A program made the position numbers and the translations under genes. Below, one piece after another: positions 1 to 6,081 of a DNA stretch of 8,803 nt. The notes below the pieces were generated by a model. The model had not been told where the DNA came from and did not search any database. It saw only the letters and a list, made by a program, of their open reading frames with translations. This stretch comes from Bdellovibrio sp. (GTDB lineage: Bacteria > Bdellovibrionota > Bdellovibrionia > Bdellovibrionales > Bdellovibrionaceae). Location of the stretch: assembly GCA_017745015.1 (NCBI GenBank), contig JAGIAF010000139.1:1-8803 (forward strand), in the 5' to 3' direction. Position 1 is the first letter of the stretch. Every line of letters begins with the position of its first letter.

Positions 1-1056
1 GACAGTCGTAATGACGGTCGCGTGTGGGTACCAAAAGCTGTTGGCGATAAACGTCATCCAAATCAAATCCCTGAAAACGAACGCGATTACTATCTTGAGC
101 GCGTGTATCCTTCATTCGGTAATTTGGCTCCACGTGACGTGGCATCTCGCCAAGCGAAATACCGTTGTGACGAAGGCCGCGGCGTAAATGAATCTGGTAA
201 AGCGGTTTACTTGGATTTCGCTGATGCGATCAAGCGTTTGGGTGAAGACAAGATCTCTGAGCGCTACGGCAACTTGTTTGAAATGTACGACAAAATCACA
301 GGTCAAAATCCATACAAACAACCAATGATGATCTACCCTGCTCCTCACTACACAATGGGTGGCTTGTGGGTGGACTACAACTTGGAATCTACAATTCCAG
401 GCCTGTTCGTTGCGGGTGAAGCAAACTTCTCTGACCACGGTGCGAATCGCTTGGGTGCTTCGGCGCTTATGCAAGGTTTGGCTGATGGTTACTTCGTTCT
501 TCCGTTCACATTGGGCAACTATCTTGGCAGCACGAAATTGGGCAAAGTTCAGACAACTGACGATGCATTTAAATCTGCTGAAGACGGTGTGAAGAAAGAA
601 ATCTCTAAACTGATGAATATCAAAGGTTCGCGCACTGTTGATAGCTTCCATAAAGAGCTAGGCAACGTGATGTGGGAATACTGTGGTATGGGTCGTAACG
701 AAGCCGGTCTTAAAAAGGCTCTTCAAGAGATTCCAAAAATTCGCGAAGAATTCTGGCAAAACGTTCGTATCCCAGGTGATCCAAACTATCTTAACGTTGA
801 GCTTGAAAAAGCAGGACGTGTGGCGGACTTCTTGGAGCTTGGTGAGTTGATGTGCCGTGATGCTCTTGAGCGTAACGAATCATGCGGCGGACACTACCGT
901 GAAGAATATCAAGTAGATGGTGAAGCGAAACGTGACGATGCTAACTTCTGTCACGTAGCTGCGTGGGAATACACTGGTGAAAACAAACCAGAAGTTCGTC
1001 ACAAAGAAGAGCTGACTTTCGAAAACGTTCACCTAGCAACTCGTAGCTATAAATAA
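1..1056 (+). CDS. sdhA: Succinate dehydrogenase/fumarate reductase flavoprotein subunit, C-terminal part
   Basis: This is the FAD subunit that interconverts succinate and fumarate on the cytoplasmic face of the membrane-bound complex II. The frame is open from base 1, so the N-terminal FAD-binding region lies upstream; 351 residues remain of a protein usually about 600-650 long. Visible signatures are PRDVASR, whose Arg at 133-135 corresponds to the catalytic proton-transfer Arg; HYTMGG, with the substrate-binding His at 346-348; and the GEANFSDHGANRLGASAL block, with the substrate-binding His at 436 and Arg at 448. The C-terminal part (SCGGHYREE, then RDDANF and VAAWEY) is typical of the Bacillus/epsilon/Bacteroidetes-type subgroup rather than the E. 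coli type. The GTG at 22 is internal and not a start. The stop lies 10 bases before sdhB, so the two are co-transcribed; a cytochrome b subunit gene probably lies upstream. Confidence 0.96.
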   Translation, partial: DSRNDGRVWVPKAVGDKRHPNQIPENERDYYLERVYPSFGNLAPRDVASRQAKYRCDEGRGVNESGKAVYLDFADAIKRLGEDKISERYGNLFEMYDKITGQNPYKQPMMIYPAPHYTMGGLWVDYNLESTIPGLFVAGEANFSDHGANRLGASALMQGLADGYFVLPFTLGNYLGSTKLGKVQTTDDAFKSAEDGVKKEISKLMNIKGSRTVDSFHKELGNVMWEYCGMGRNEAGLKKALQEIPKIREEFWQNVRIPGDPNYLNVELEKAGRVADFLELGELMCRDALERNESCGGHYREEYQVDGEAKRDDANFCHVAAWEYTGENKPEVRHKEELTFENVHLATRSYK

Positions 1057-1066
1057 GAGGCGTAAT

Positions 1067-1855
1067 ATGAGTGGAAAACATATCAATCTGACTTTGAAAG
1101 TTTGGAGACAAAAAGGTCCTAAAGACCAAGGCAAAATGGTTGAATACCAAGCCAAAAACGTTTCTGAAGATGCTTCATTCCTTGAAATGCTCGATGTTGT
1201 TAACGAAGAGCTTGTTTCTAAGGGTGATGAGCCTATCGCATTCGATCATGACTGCCGTGAAGGTATCTGTGGTGCTTGCGGTTTCGTTATTGACGGTGAA
1301 GCTCACGGTCCAATGAGATCAACAACTGTATGCCAATTGCACATGAGAAACTTTGTCGACGGTGCGGTTCTGACAATTGAACCATTCCGTGCAAAAGCGT
1401 TCCCAGTGATCAAAGACTTGATGGTTGATCGTTCGGCTTTTGACCGCGTGATCTCAGCAGGTGGTTACATCTCGACAAATACGGGTAATGCAGTTGATGC
1501 AAACGCGATCTTGGTTCCGAAAGCAGATGCTGATGAAGCGATGTCTTCAGCGACTTGTATCGGTTGCGGAGCTTGCGTGGCAGCTTGTAAGAATGCTTCT
1601 GCAGCACTATTTACGTCGGCAAAAATTTCTCACATGGCTTTGCTTCCGCAAGGTCAGGTTGAAAGAAAAGAACGTGCGATTCGCATGGTTGGCGCGATGG
1701 ATGCGGAAGGCTTCGGTGCTTGTACAACGACTGGTGCGTGTGAGGCGGCTTGTCCTAAGGAAATCCAACTTACAAATATCTCTCGCATGAACCGCGAATT
1801 CTTCGTGGCTTCAGCGACGAAGCGTCCCAAACACACTGACGGTGGCGCAGGCTAA
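1067..1855 (+). CDS. sdhB: Succinate dehydrogenase/fumarate reductase iron-sulfur subunit
   Basis: This 262-residue protein passes electrons from the SdhA FAD through three iron-sulfur clusters to the membrane quinone site. The N-terminal ferredoxin-like domain has C63, C68, C71 and C89 for the [2Fe-2S] cluster. The gap between the third and fourth Cys is longer than in E. coli, as in the non-classical SdhB group. The C-terminal domain has C164, C167, C170 and C174, then C219, C225 and C229, the ligand set for [4Fe-4S] and [3Fe-4S]. All expected ligands are present, so the protein should be functional. An AAGAGG ribosome binding site at 1055-1060 overlaps the sdhA stop and lies 6 bases before ATG 1067, which supports tight coupling to sdhA. 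A strong terminator follows, so sdhB is the last gene of its operon. No membrane anchor gene follows it, so that subunit is expected upstream of sdhA. Confidence 0.96.
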   Translation: MSGKHINLTLKVWRQKGPKDQGKMVEYQAKNVSEDASFLEMLDVVNEELVSKGDEPIAFDHDCREGICGACGFVIDGEAHGPMRSTTVCQLHMRNFVDGAVLTIEPFRAKAFPVIKDLMVDRSAFDRVISAGGYISTNTGNAVDANAILVPKADADEAMSSATCIGCGACVAACKNASAALFTSAKISHMALLPQGQVERKERAIRMVGAMDAEGFGACTTTGACEAACPKEIQLTNISRMNREFFVASATKRPKHTDGGAG

Positions 1856-1880
1856 TTCATCGTAATTACAGTTAGAATCA

Positions 1881-1914
1881 TTAAAAAAGGGAGCATCAAT
1901 GCTCCCTTTTTTAA
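1881..1914. terminator. Rho-independent terminator after sdhB
   Basis: A perfect inverted repeat with 16-base arms (1881-1896 and 1899-1914) has a GGGAGC/GCTCCC core. An A-run lies on the left and a T-run on the right. The stem with the T-tract starts about 25 bases after the sdhB stop. Because the A-run mirrors the T-run, it could also work on the minus strand, but no minus-strand gene lies nearby to need it. Confidence 0.93.
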
Positions 1915-2029
1915 TTTCTCAACCAGTTCACCGAACGACGCGTATAAGAAAATTTTACATAGTTTGTTTCCGACTTGTTAACTTTGAGTAATTGCTTTAG
2001 TGATTTTGCTCCATTTTAGAGGAGTATTC

Positions 2030-3145
2030 ATGAAACTAAGAACGGCATTACTAATTGGCGCAGTCTTCGTAGCATTCGCATCTGCGGCCCATGCGGAAGT
2101 AGATTACGGTCAGCTTTACGGCGACGGTTCTTACTTCAATCCTCCGTTCGTGAATACACAAATCAATGTGCAACCAGAGCGTCTTGCGACAGTTCTTCGT
2201 TTGGACTATAAAAGCTGGAAAGAAGTTCCGCAGATTTTCTCTCAATTTATCCCGGGTCAAGATTTCGATCGCCCTCGCGGAGCTGTGTCTGTATATATCG
2301 GTCTGACTAACGATTATAACTTCTTGGGCCCTGTAGGTGTTAAGTCCGAGACAGATGACGCCGGCTACACTCACGGTGCAAATATCGCTATCGGTGGCTT
2401 CTTGCCAAATGGTTATTACATTACATTCGACTACTCTACTGACTTGTACACTAGCACAGTGCCAGGTTCTACACGTCGTCTTGCGAATGGCGAAAAGGTC
2501 GACAGCCAGTATTTTACAAATGACAACGTCTATAAAATTGTTATCGACAGTATTGATAAAAATCGCGCGAAGGCATTCTACTGGAAAGTAGAAGCTGGTT
2601 GGCAAAATATCTCTTCTCAATCAACTGGTGGCGCTCTTCGTGGAACAACTCAACAAAAGAAATTTCATGACTTGATGAACTCTGCCAGAGCAAACCAAAT
2701 CACGGACTCTAAGAATGTTCGCGATGGCCGTGGCGATCGTGATGGTTTGATCTTGGGTATGTACGTCGGTGTTGCAAAAGAGTTCTTGAATGCGAAAAAC
2801 ACATGTCGTGTGAGAGCTTTTGCTGAAGGCGGTACTCGCATGAGTACTATTTCTGGTGCAAGTTATTTGGCGACGGATGCTGGTGGTGTTCTATGGTGCC
2901 AACGTGGTGAGAAAGCGATGACTTATAAAGTGAGCATCGGCTACAAAACGCGCACTTTTGAGGATGGTTTTGAAGGCACTCGTTATATCGATCTTTCTGC
3001 CGGTAAAAGAAATTGGAAATTGGGTTTCCGTGTTGAGCAATCAAACGGTACGCTTTTGAATTATGTGAACTACAACCTACGCAACGAAGACAATGGTCAA
3101 ATTGACCCACTCTTCATCCTTTATTATCAATACTCCTTCCGCTAA
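2030..3145 (+). CDS. Exported outer-membrane beta-barrel protein, LpxR-like (lipid A 3'-O-deacylase family) candidate
   Basis: The protein has 371 residues. ATG 2030 is chosen because AGAGGAG at 2018-2024 lies 5 bases upstream and a clean signal peptide follows (residues 1-22, cleaved after AHA); the upstream in-frame GTG at 2000 has no such support. The mature protein alternates polar and aromatic residues in strand-turn patterns and ends in an aromatic strand (YYQYSFR), as an outer-membrane barrel would. Residues N94-D95 (LTNDYNF), Y113-T114 (DDAGYTHG), D-L-Y-T at the end of the next strand, and Q209 to H213 (QKKFH) match in order and spacing the catalytic Asn-Asp, Tyr-Thr and Gln-x3-His of Salmonella LpxR as I recall them. 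LpxR removes the 3'-acyloxyacyl chain from lipid A using calcium. Odd points are about 60 extra residues between the signal peptide and the first strand, a final Arg in place of Phe, and a lone Cys pair (C259, C290). The gene stands alone between two terminators. The barrel is likely; the enzyme assignment is a motif-level inference. Confidence 0.62.
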   Translation: MKLRTALLIGAVFVAFASAAHAEVDYGQLYGDGSYFNPPFVNTQINVQPERLATVLRLDYKSWKEVPQIFSQFIPGQDFDRPRGAVSVYIGLTNDYNFLGPVGVKSETDDAGYTHGANIAIGGFLPNGYYITFDYSTDLYTSTVPGSTRRLANGEKVDSQYFTNDNVYKIVIDSIDKNRAKAFYWKVEAGWQNISSQSTGGALRGTTQQKKFHDLMNSARANQITDSKNVRDGRGDRDGLILGMYVGVAKEFLNAKNTCRVRAFAEGGTRMSTISGASYLATDAGGVLWCQRGEKAMTYKVSIGYKTRTFEDGFEGTRYIDLSAGKRNWKLGFRVEQSNGTLLNYVNYNLRNEDNGQIDPLFILYYQYSFR

Positions 3146-3171
3146 AAGCCAAGCTGCGTAAGGTTTTCCTT

Positions 3172-3202
3172 AAAAAGCCACCCCTAAAAAGGTGGCTTTT
3201 TT
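3172..3202 (+). terminator. Rho-independent terminator after the LpxR-like gene
   Basis: AAAAAGCCACC (3172-3182) pairs with GGTGGCTTTTT (3191-3201) across an 8-base loop and runs into a T-run. It lies 26 bases after the stop of the upstream gene and ends that single-gene unit. Confidence 0.92.
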
Positions 3203-3231
3203 ATTAACCTTTAAATTCTGCAGCATCGGTC

Positions 3232-3248
3232 TGTCTCTATGAGAGACA
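3232..3248. repeat. Short inverted repeat TGTCTC-N5-GAGACA
   Basis: Two perfect 6-base arms (3232-3237 and 3243-3248) are separated by 5 bases in the intergenic space before the 83-residue gene, directly beside the first CTAGACC copy at 3251. There is no T-run, so it is not a terminator. It could be an operator, but arms this short also arise by chance. Confidence 0.35.
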
Positions 3249-3274
3249 TCCTAGACCTACATCCCGCTTTCTTC

Positions 3275-3301
3275 TAAAGCTCGCACAACAAACTTCCGAA
3301 A
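3275..3301 (+). promoter_or_regulatory. Possible sigma-28 (FliA)-like promoter upstream of the 83-residue gene
   Basis: TAAAGCTC at 3275-3282 is followed, with 16 bases after TAAA, by TCCGAAA at 3295-3301. This resembles the enterobacterial flagellar sigma consensus TAAA-N15-GCCGATAA, but with one extra spacer base and mismatches in the -10 part. Transcription would begin close to the AAGGA ribosome binding site at 3309. The call is weak and rests on sequence resemblance alone. Confidence 0.22.
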
Positions 3302-3321
3302 CTAGACCAAGGATTGGGCTT

Positions 3322-3573
3322 ATGAAGAAGATTGATCAATTAATGGCAGAACTGGGTTTCAACAAAAACGCTCCAGATAGCGTAAAAGAAGCCTTTATCA
3401 AACATCTTATTAAAGCATCGACAGGTGTGAACGTGGTGACTCCATCGGAAAAACGAGAAATGGAAGCTCATCCGGAAAAAATCGTGCAATTCAAGATGCC
3501 GCAGCAGCTTTCTTTTGAGTTTCACGAGGATCAGCAACCTAGACCTAAGTCTGGGAAAAAAGCAGTCAGTTAA
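3322..3573 (+). CDS. Small protein of unknown function, 83 residues
   Basis: I do not recognise this protein. The case for a real gene is an AAGGA ribosome binding site at 3309-3313, 8 bases before ATG 3322, codon use like its neighbours, and a position in a plus-strand gap with nothing else. It is soluble, has no signal peptide, no Cys and no membrane segment. Residues 2-12 and 17-32 look helical (LMAELGF, then VKEAFIKHLIKAS). A charged middle follows, then a hydrophobic patch with alternating residues (IVQFKMPQQLSFEF) and a Lys/Pro-rich tail. CTAGACC half-sites lie before it, at its 3' end and after it, so it could be autoregulated or the motifs could belong to its neighbours; neither is shown. 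It could be a small regulator or adaptor, but no known DNA-binding fold is evident. Confidence 0.72.
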   Translation: MKKIDQLMAELGFNKNAPDSVKEAFIKHLIKASTGVNVVTPSEKREMEAHPEKIVQFKMPQQLSFEFHEDQQPRPKSGKKAVS

Positions 3574-3611
3574 CAGACCTTAGTGATGCGGTCCGCATCA
3601 AAACTAGACCT

Positions 3612-3634
3612 AGGTCCAGCGAAAACCTGGACCT
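3612..3634 (+). other. Hairpin AGGTCCAG-N7-CTGGACCT downstream of the small gene
   Basis: An 8-base perfect stem (3612-3619 with 3627-3634) encloses a 7-base loop, 38 bases after the small gene stops. Only three Ts follow the stem, so intrinsic termination would be weak. The left arm is also the right half of the palindrome 3604-3619, so the same bases could serve as a protein-binding site in DNA or as half of an RNA hairpin. Confidence 0.4.
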
Positions 3635-3640
3635 TTGCCT

Positions 3641-3661
3641 AAATCTAATAAAAATCTAATA
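3641..3661 (+). repeat. Tandem direct repeat AAATCTAATA x2
   Basis: AAATCTAATA occurs at 3641-3650 and again at 3652-3661, one base apart, in the gap between the small gene and the protease. It is AT-rich, and 11-base periodicity could place both copies on the same helical face. Its meaning is unknown. Confidence 0.4.
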
Positions 3662-3785
3662 GACATGTAAAAAAAGATAAACGTCCCCTAACCACGTTGG
3701 TACCATTTTGGAACTGGTGCAGGTCTAGGCAAAATTTTCCTAACCACCTGACTCCAAAAAAAATCACCCAATGAAGGAGGGGATT

Positions 3786-5387
3786 ATGAGAGGGCTTATC
3801 GGAAGAGCCATTCTTGGTTTGTTTGTGAGCGTGAGCGCATTTGCTGCAAAACCTGAAGCGGTTCCAGGCGAGTATGTTGTTAAACTTAAGAATGCATATG
3901 CTATGCAATCAGCAAGCATCTTGAGCCAACAATTGGGCACTTATGTAAAGAGCTCGATTCCAGACATGAACATCGTAGTTATTAAGCAACCGGTGTTTGA
4001 ACTTACAGACAGCGTAGTTAAAACGCTCTCTCAAAATCCAATGGTAGAAATCGTTGAGCCGAACTACATCTACCGCATCAACAAAACTCCAAATGATCCA
4101 ATGTTCACTCGCCTTTGGGGTATGAACAACACGAAAACTCCAGGCGTAGACATCAACGCGCAAAAAGCGTGGGATATCACTACTGGATCTAAAGATGTTG
4201 TTGTTGCAGTTATCGATACTGGTATCGACTACAACCACCCAGATTTGAAAGAGAATCTTTGGACAAATGAAGCTGAGCTTAAAGGTCAAGCTGGCGTGGA
4301 CGACGACGGCAACGGTATCGTTGACGATATCTACGGTGCAAGCTTCGTAAATGCAGCTAAACCAACTGGTAACCCTCTTGATGACCACGGCCACGGTTCA
4401 CACTGCTCTGGTACAATCGGCGCTAAAGGTGACGATGGTAAAGGCATCGTGGGTGTAGCTTGGAATGTTCGTATCATGGGCGTTAAGTTCTTGTCTGCTG
4501 ACGGTTCAGGTTCACTTGAAGGTGCTTTGAAAGGTATCGATTACGCGACTAAAATGGGCGCGAAAATCCTTTCTAACTCTTGGGGTGGCGGTGGCTACTC
4601 TGAAACTTTGAAACAAGCGATCGAAAGATCTAACGAAGCTGGTGTTTTGTTCGTAGCAGCAGCTGGTAACGAATCAAATGACAACGATGCAAACCCAACT
4701 TACCCAGCGACTTATGACGTACCAAACGTATTGTCTATCGCAGCTATCGATAACAGAGGCCAAATCGCTTCTTTCTCGAACTACGGTCGCAGTAAAGTTC
4801 ACGTTGCAGCTCCGGGCGTAGATATCTACTCATCTGTTAAAGGTGGTGGTTACGATACTTGGTCTGGTACTTCAATGGCGACTCCGCATGTGTCAGGAAT
4901 GGCAGCATTGCTTGCTTCGAATGAACCAAACTTAACTGGTATCGAGATGAAAGAAAGAATCATCGCGACTGCTAAGCCAATCCAAGGTCTTCGTGGTAAA
5001 GTTCGTTCTGGCGGTATGGTTGATGCTTACATGATGTTGACGAACACTCGTCCAACTCCAGATCAAAATGATCCAATCAACTGGGCAACTGTAACAGCAT
5101 CTGCTTCTTCAGCTCACCCTTACGCAAGCAAAGCGAACGAGACTTATGAAGTGCGCGTTCCTGGCGCGAAACAAATTTCTTTGTACTTCGAGAAATTTGA
5201 CACTGAAAAAGAATACGACAAAGTTGAGATCTTCGATGCCGCTGGCAACAAAGTACAAACTTTGAGCGGTAAAAACGACGACACCTTCTCGAATGTTATT
5301 GATGGCGAATACGCAAAAATCGTTTTCACATCTGACGACTCAGTAAACCGTTACGGTTTCGACGTAACAAAAGCAGCTTACAGATAG
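3786..5387 (+). CDS. Secreted subtilisin-family (S8) serine protease with I9 pro-domain and CUB-like C-terminal domain
   Basis: This 533-residue exported endopeptidase has a Sec signal peptide (1-20, AFA cleavage) and an inhibitor_I9 propeptide (about 27-98, from PGEYVVKL to NYIYRI) that would act as intramolecular chaperone and inhibitor until removed. The S8 catalytic domain (about 105-415) has Asp144 (AVIDTGID), His203 (GHGSHCSG), oxyanion Asn295 (AAAGNES) and nucleophile Ser363 (GTSMATPHVSG), all intact. Residues about 440-533 form a CUB-like beta-sandwich: YEVRVPGAKQISLYFEKFD, then YDKVEIFDAAG, then VFTSDDSVNRYGFDV, without the cysteines common in animal CUB domains. ATG 3786 is chosen because AAGGAGGGG (3774-3782) precedes it at good spacing; the in-frame ATG at 3771 overlaps that site and has no ribosome binding site of its own. 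The gene stands alone and ends in a terminator. The substrate is unknown; a role in nutrient or prey degradation is inference. Confidence 0.94.
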   Translation: MRGLIGRAILGLFVSVSAFAAKPEAVPGEYVVKLKNAYAMQSASILSQQLGTYVKSSIPDMNIVVIKQPVFELTDSVVKTLSQNPMVEIVEPNYIYRINKTPNDPMFTRLWGMNNTKTPGVDINAQKAWDITTGSKDVVVAVIDTGIDYNHPDLKENLWTNEAELKGQAGVDDDGNGIVDDIYGASFVNAAKPTGNPLDDHGHGSHCSGTIGAKGDDGKGIVGVAWNVRIMGVKFLSADGSGSLEGALKGIDYATKMGAKILSNSWGGGGYSETLKQAIERSNEAGVLFVAAAGNESNDNDANPTYPATYDVPNVLSIAAIDNRGQIASFSNYGRSKVHVAAPGVDIYSSVKGGGYDTWSGTSMATPHVSGMAALLASNEPNLTGIEMKERIIATAKPIQGLRGKVRSGGMVDAYMMLTNTRPTPDQNDPINWATVTASASSAHPYASKANETYEVRVPGAKQISLYFEKFDTEKEYDKVEIFDAAGNKVQTLSGKNDDTFSNVIDGEYAKIVFTSDDSVNRYGFDVTKAAYR

Positions 5388-5413
5388 TCCTACTTCCGAA
5401 ACTATCTATGAGG

Positions 5414-5444
5414 AAAAAGCCACTCCACAAGGGTGGCTTTTTTT
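5414..5444 (+). terminator. Rho-independent terminator after the protease gene
   Basis: GCCACTC (5419-5425) pairs with GGGTGGC (5431-5437) with one G-T wobble across a 5-base loop. Five As precede the stem and seven Ts follow it. It lies 26 bases after the protease stop and shares its GCCAC core with the terminator at 3172. Confidence 0.93.
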
Positions 5445-5476
5445 ATTTGTTTTGTGTCATAGATGATTTCAAGAGG

Positions 5477-5505
5477 TTCTCCTTCTGATCTCCGCACGAG
5501 ATAAT
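5477..5505 (+). promoter_or_regulatory. Possible sigma-70-type promoter for the DUF4383-like gene
   Basis: GATAAT at 5500-5505 matches five of six -10 positions. TTCTCC at 5477-5482, 17 bases upstream, is a poor -35. Transcription would start near 5512, leaving a leader of about 15 bases that just contains the ribosome binding site. It fits a gene that needs its own start after the terminator at 5414. Confidence 0.28.
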
Positions 5506-5526
5506 TTGGCGACAGAGGGAGGTTTT

Positions 5527-6081
5527 ATGGAACCGGAATTAGAGCGTAGTAAGGAACCCAATCCGCGTCGAATAGTTATCCCATCTCCGAACGAGCCCGC
5601 GCCCCCAGCATCGCGCTATAGCCCCGAGGCGGCACCAGAGACCATCACCTTTGAACGACGTACCTATGCCCGAGAAACTTGTGTGATTCTAGGTGTATTA
5701 CTTATGACCGTGGGTTTAGTGGGCTTTGTGATGGATAACTTTCTTGATGCCCATTTAAGCTATGCTCACAATGTGGTTCATCTTCTTTCCGGCGCACTGG
5801 CCGTGTGGTTTGGAACAAAAAGCGAAATTGCAGCGAAGCGCTACGCCTATATTTTCGGATCTATCTATGGCCTTTTAGGAGTTCTTGGTTTTGTGGTCGG
5901 TGTGCCTGGAAGGCCAAGCATGGGCGCCTTGGCGGAAGATCGTTTCTTGTGGAGAATCGTTCCAGAAAAGCTAGAGTTTGCTTCGCGGGATCACATTATT
6001 CATTTAATTTTAGGAGCTGTATTCTTATTGAGCGGCCTCATTCTTTTTAGAAGAAAGAAGTACCCTTCGATTTATTCTTAA
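5527..6081 (+). CDS. Four-helix inner-membrane protein, DUF4383-like
   Basis: This 184-residue protein begins with about 45 polar, Pro-rich residues, probably cytoplasmic and disordered, followed by four hydrophobic segments (about 52-69, 83-97, 107-126, 156-174). The second and fourth open with His pairs, HNVVHLLSGALAV (81-93) and HIIHLILGAVFLL (156-168), and the third has RYAYIFGSIYGLLGVLGF. This H-x2/3-H plus Gly-rich pattern resembles the DUF4383 family, whose function is not known. ATG 5527 is preferred because GAGGGAGG (5515-5522) lies just upstream; the TTG at 5506 lacks such a site. It follows a terminator, so it is probably transcribed alone. Its stop overlaps that of the convergent hydrolase gene. 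The paired His residues might bind metal or heme, but nothing here shows that. Confidence 0.85.
   Translation: MEPELERSKEPNPRRIVIPSPNEPAPPASRYSPEAAPETITFERRTYARETCVILGVLLMTVGLVGFVMDNFLDAHLSYAHNVVHLLSGALAVWFGTKSEIAAKRYAYIFGSIYGLLGVLGFVVGVPGRPSMGALAEDRFLWRIVPEKLEFASRDHIIHLILGAVFLLSGLILFRRKKYPSIYS

Larger units (their letters stand above)
3251..3728. repeat. Cluster of CTAGACC half-sites around a small gene
   Basis: Exact CTAGACC occurs at 3251-3257, 3302-3308, 3539-3545 and 3604-3610, and as its complement GGTCTAG at 3722-3728. Three of these extend to the 9-mer CCTAGACCT (3250, 3538, and 3721 reversed). The copy at 3604 is half of CTAGACCTAGGTCCAG (3604-3619), a 16-base palindrome with one mismatched pair. 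The variants GGTCCAG (3613) and CTGGACC (3627) lie beside it. I see no exact CTAGACC elsewhere in the window. Chance would give well under one copy in this length, so this looks like repeated binding sites or a lineage-specific intergenic repeat. One copy overlaps the end of the small gene, where it encodes Pro-Arg-Pro. Confidence 0.6.

Noticed and set aside
112..651. Long minus-strand open frame opposite sdhA
   Set aside because: It is a shadow of the strongly conserved sdhA frame; its translation has no recognisable domain and no ribosome binding site.
1964..1992. Possible promoter TTGTTT-N17-AGTAAT before the LpxR-like gene
   Set aside because: Both hexamers match poorly; a promoter must exist between 1915 and 2029, but the sequence does not single this one out.
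2000..2029. Upstream GTG start for the LpxR-like gene
   Set aside because: It would bury the signal peptide behind extra residues and skip the well-placed AGAGGAG before ATG 2030.
2051..2620. Minus-strand open frame opposite the LpxR-like gene
   Set aside because: The plus frame has a signal peptide, ribosome binding site and family signatures; the antisense frame has none.
3698..3705. Perfect palindrome TGGTACCA
   Set aside because: An 8-base palindrome is common by chance and has no partner copies nearby.
3771..3785. Upstream in-frame ATG of the protease
   Set aside because: This ATG sits directly against the strong ribosome binding site that serves ATG 3786 and has no such site of its own.
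3909..4394. Minus-strand open frame opposite the subtilase
   Set aside because: It lies entirely within the conserved protease coding region and has no domain or start support.
3292..5404. 13-base exact repeat ACTTCCGAAACTA at 3292-3304 and 5392-5404
   Set aside because: One 13-base match in 8.8 kb is expected by chance, and the second copy lacks the upstream TAAA element, so it is not treated as a shared promoter or attachment site.
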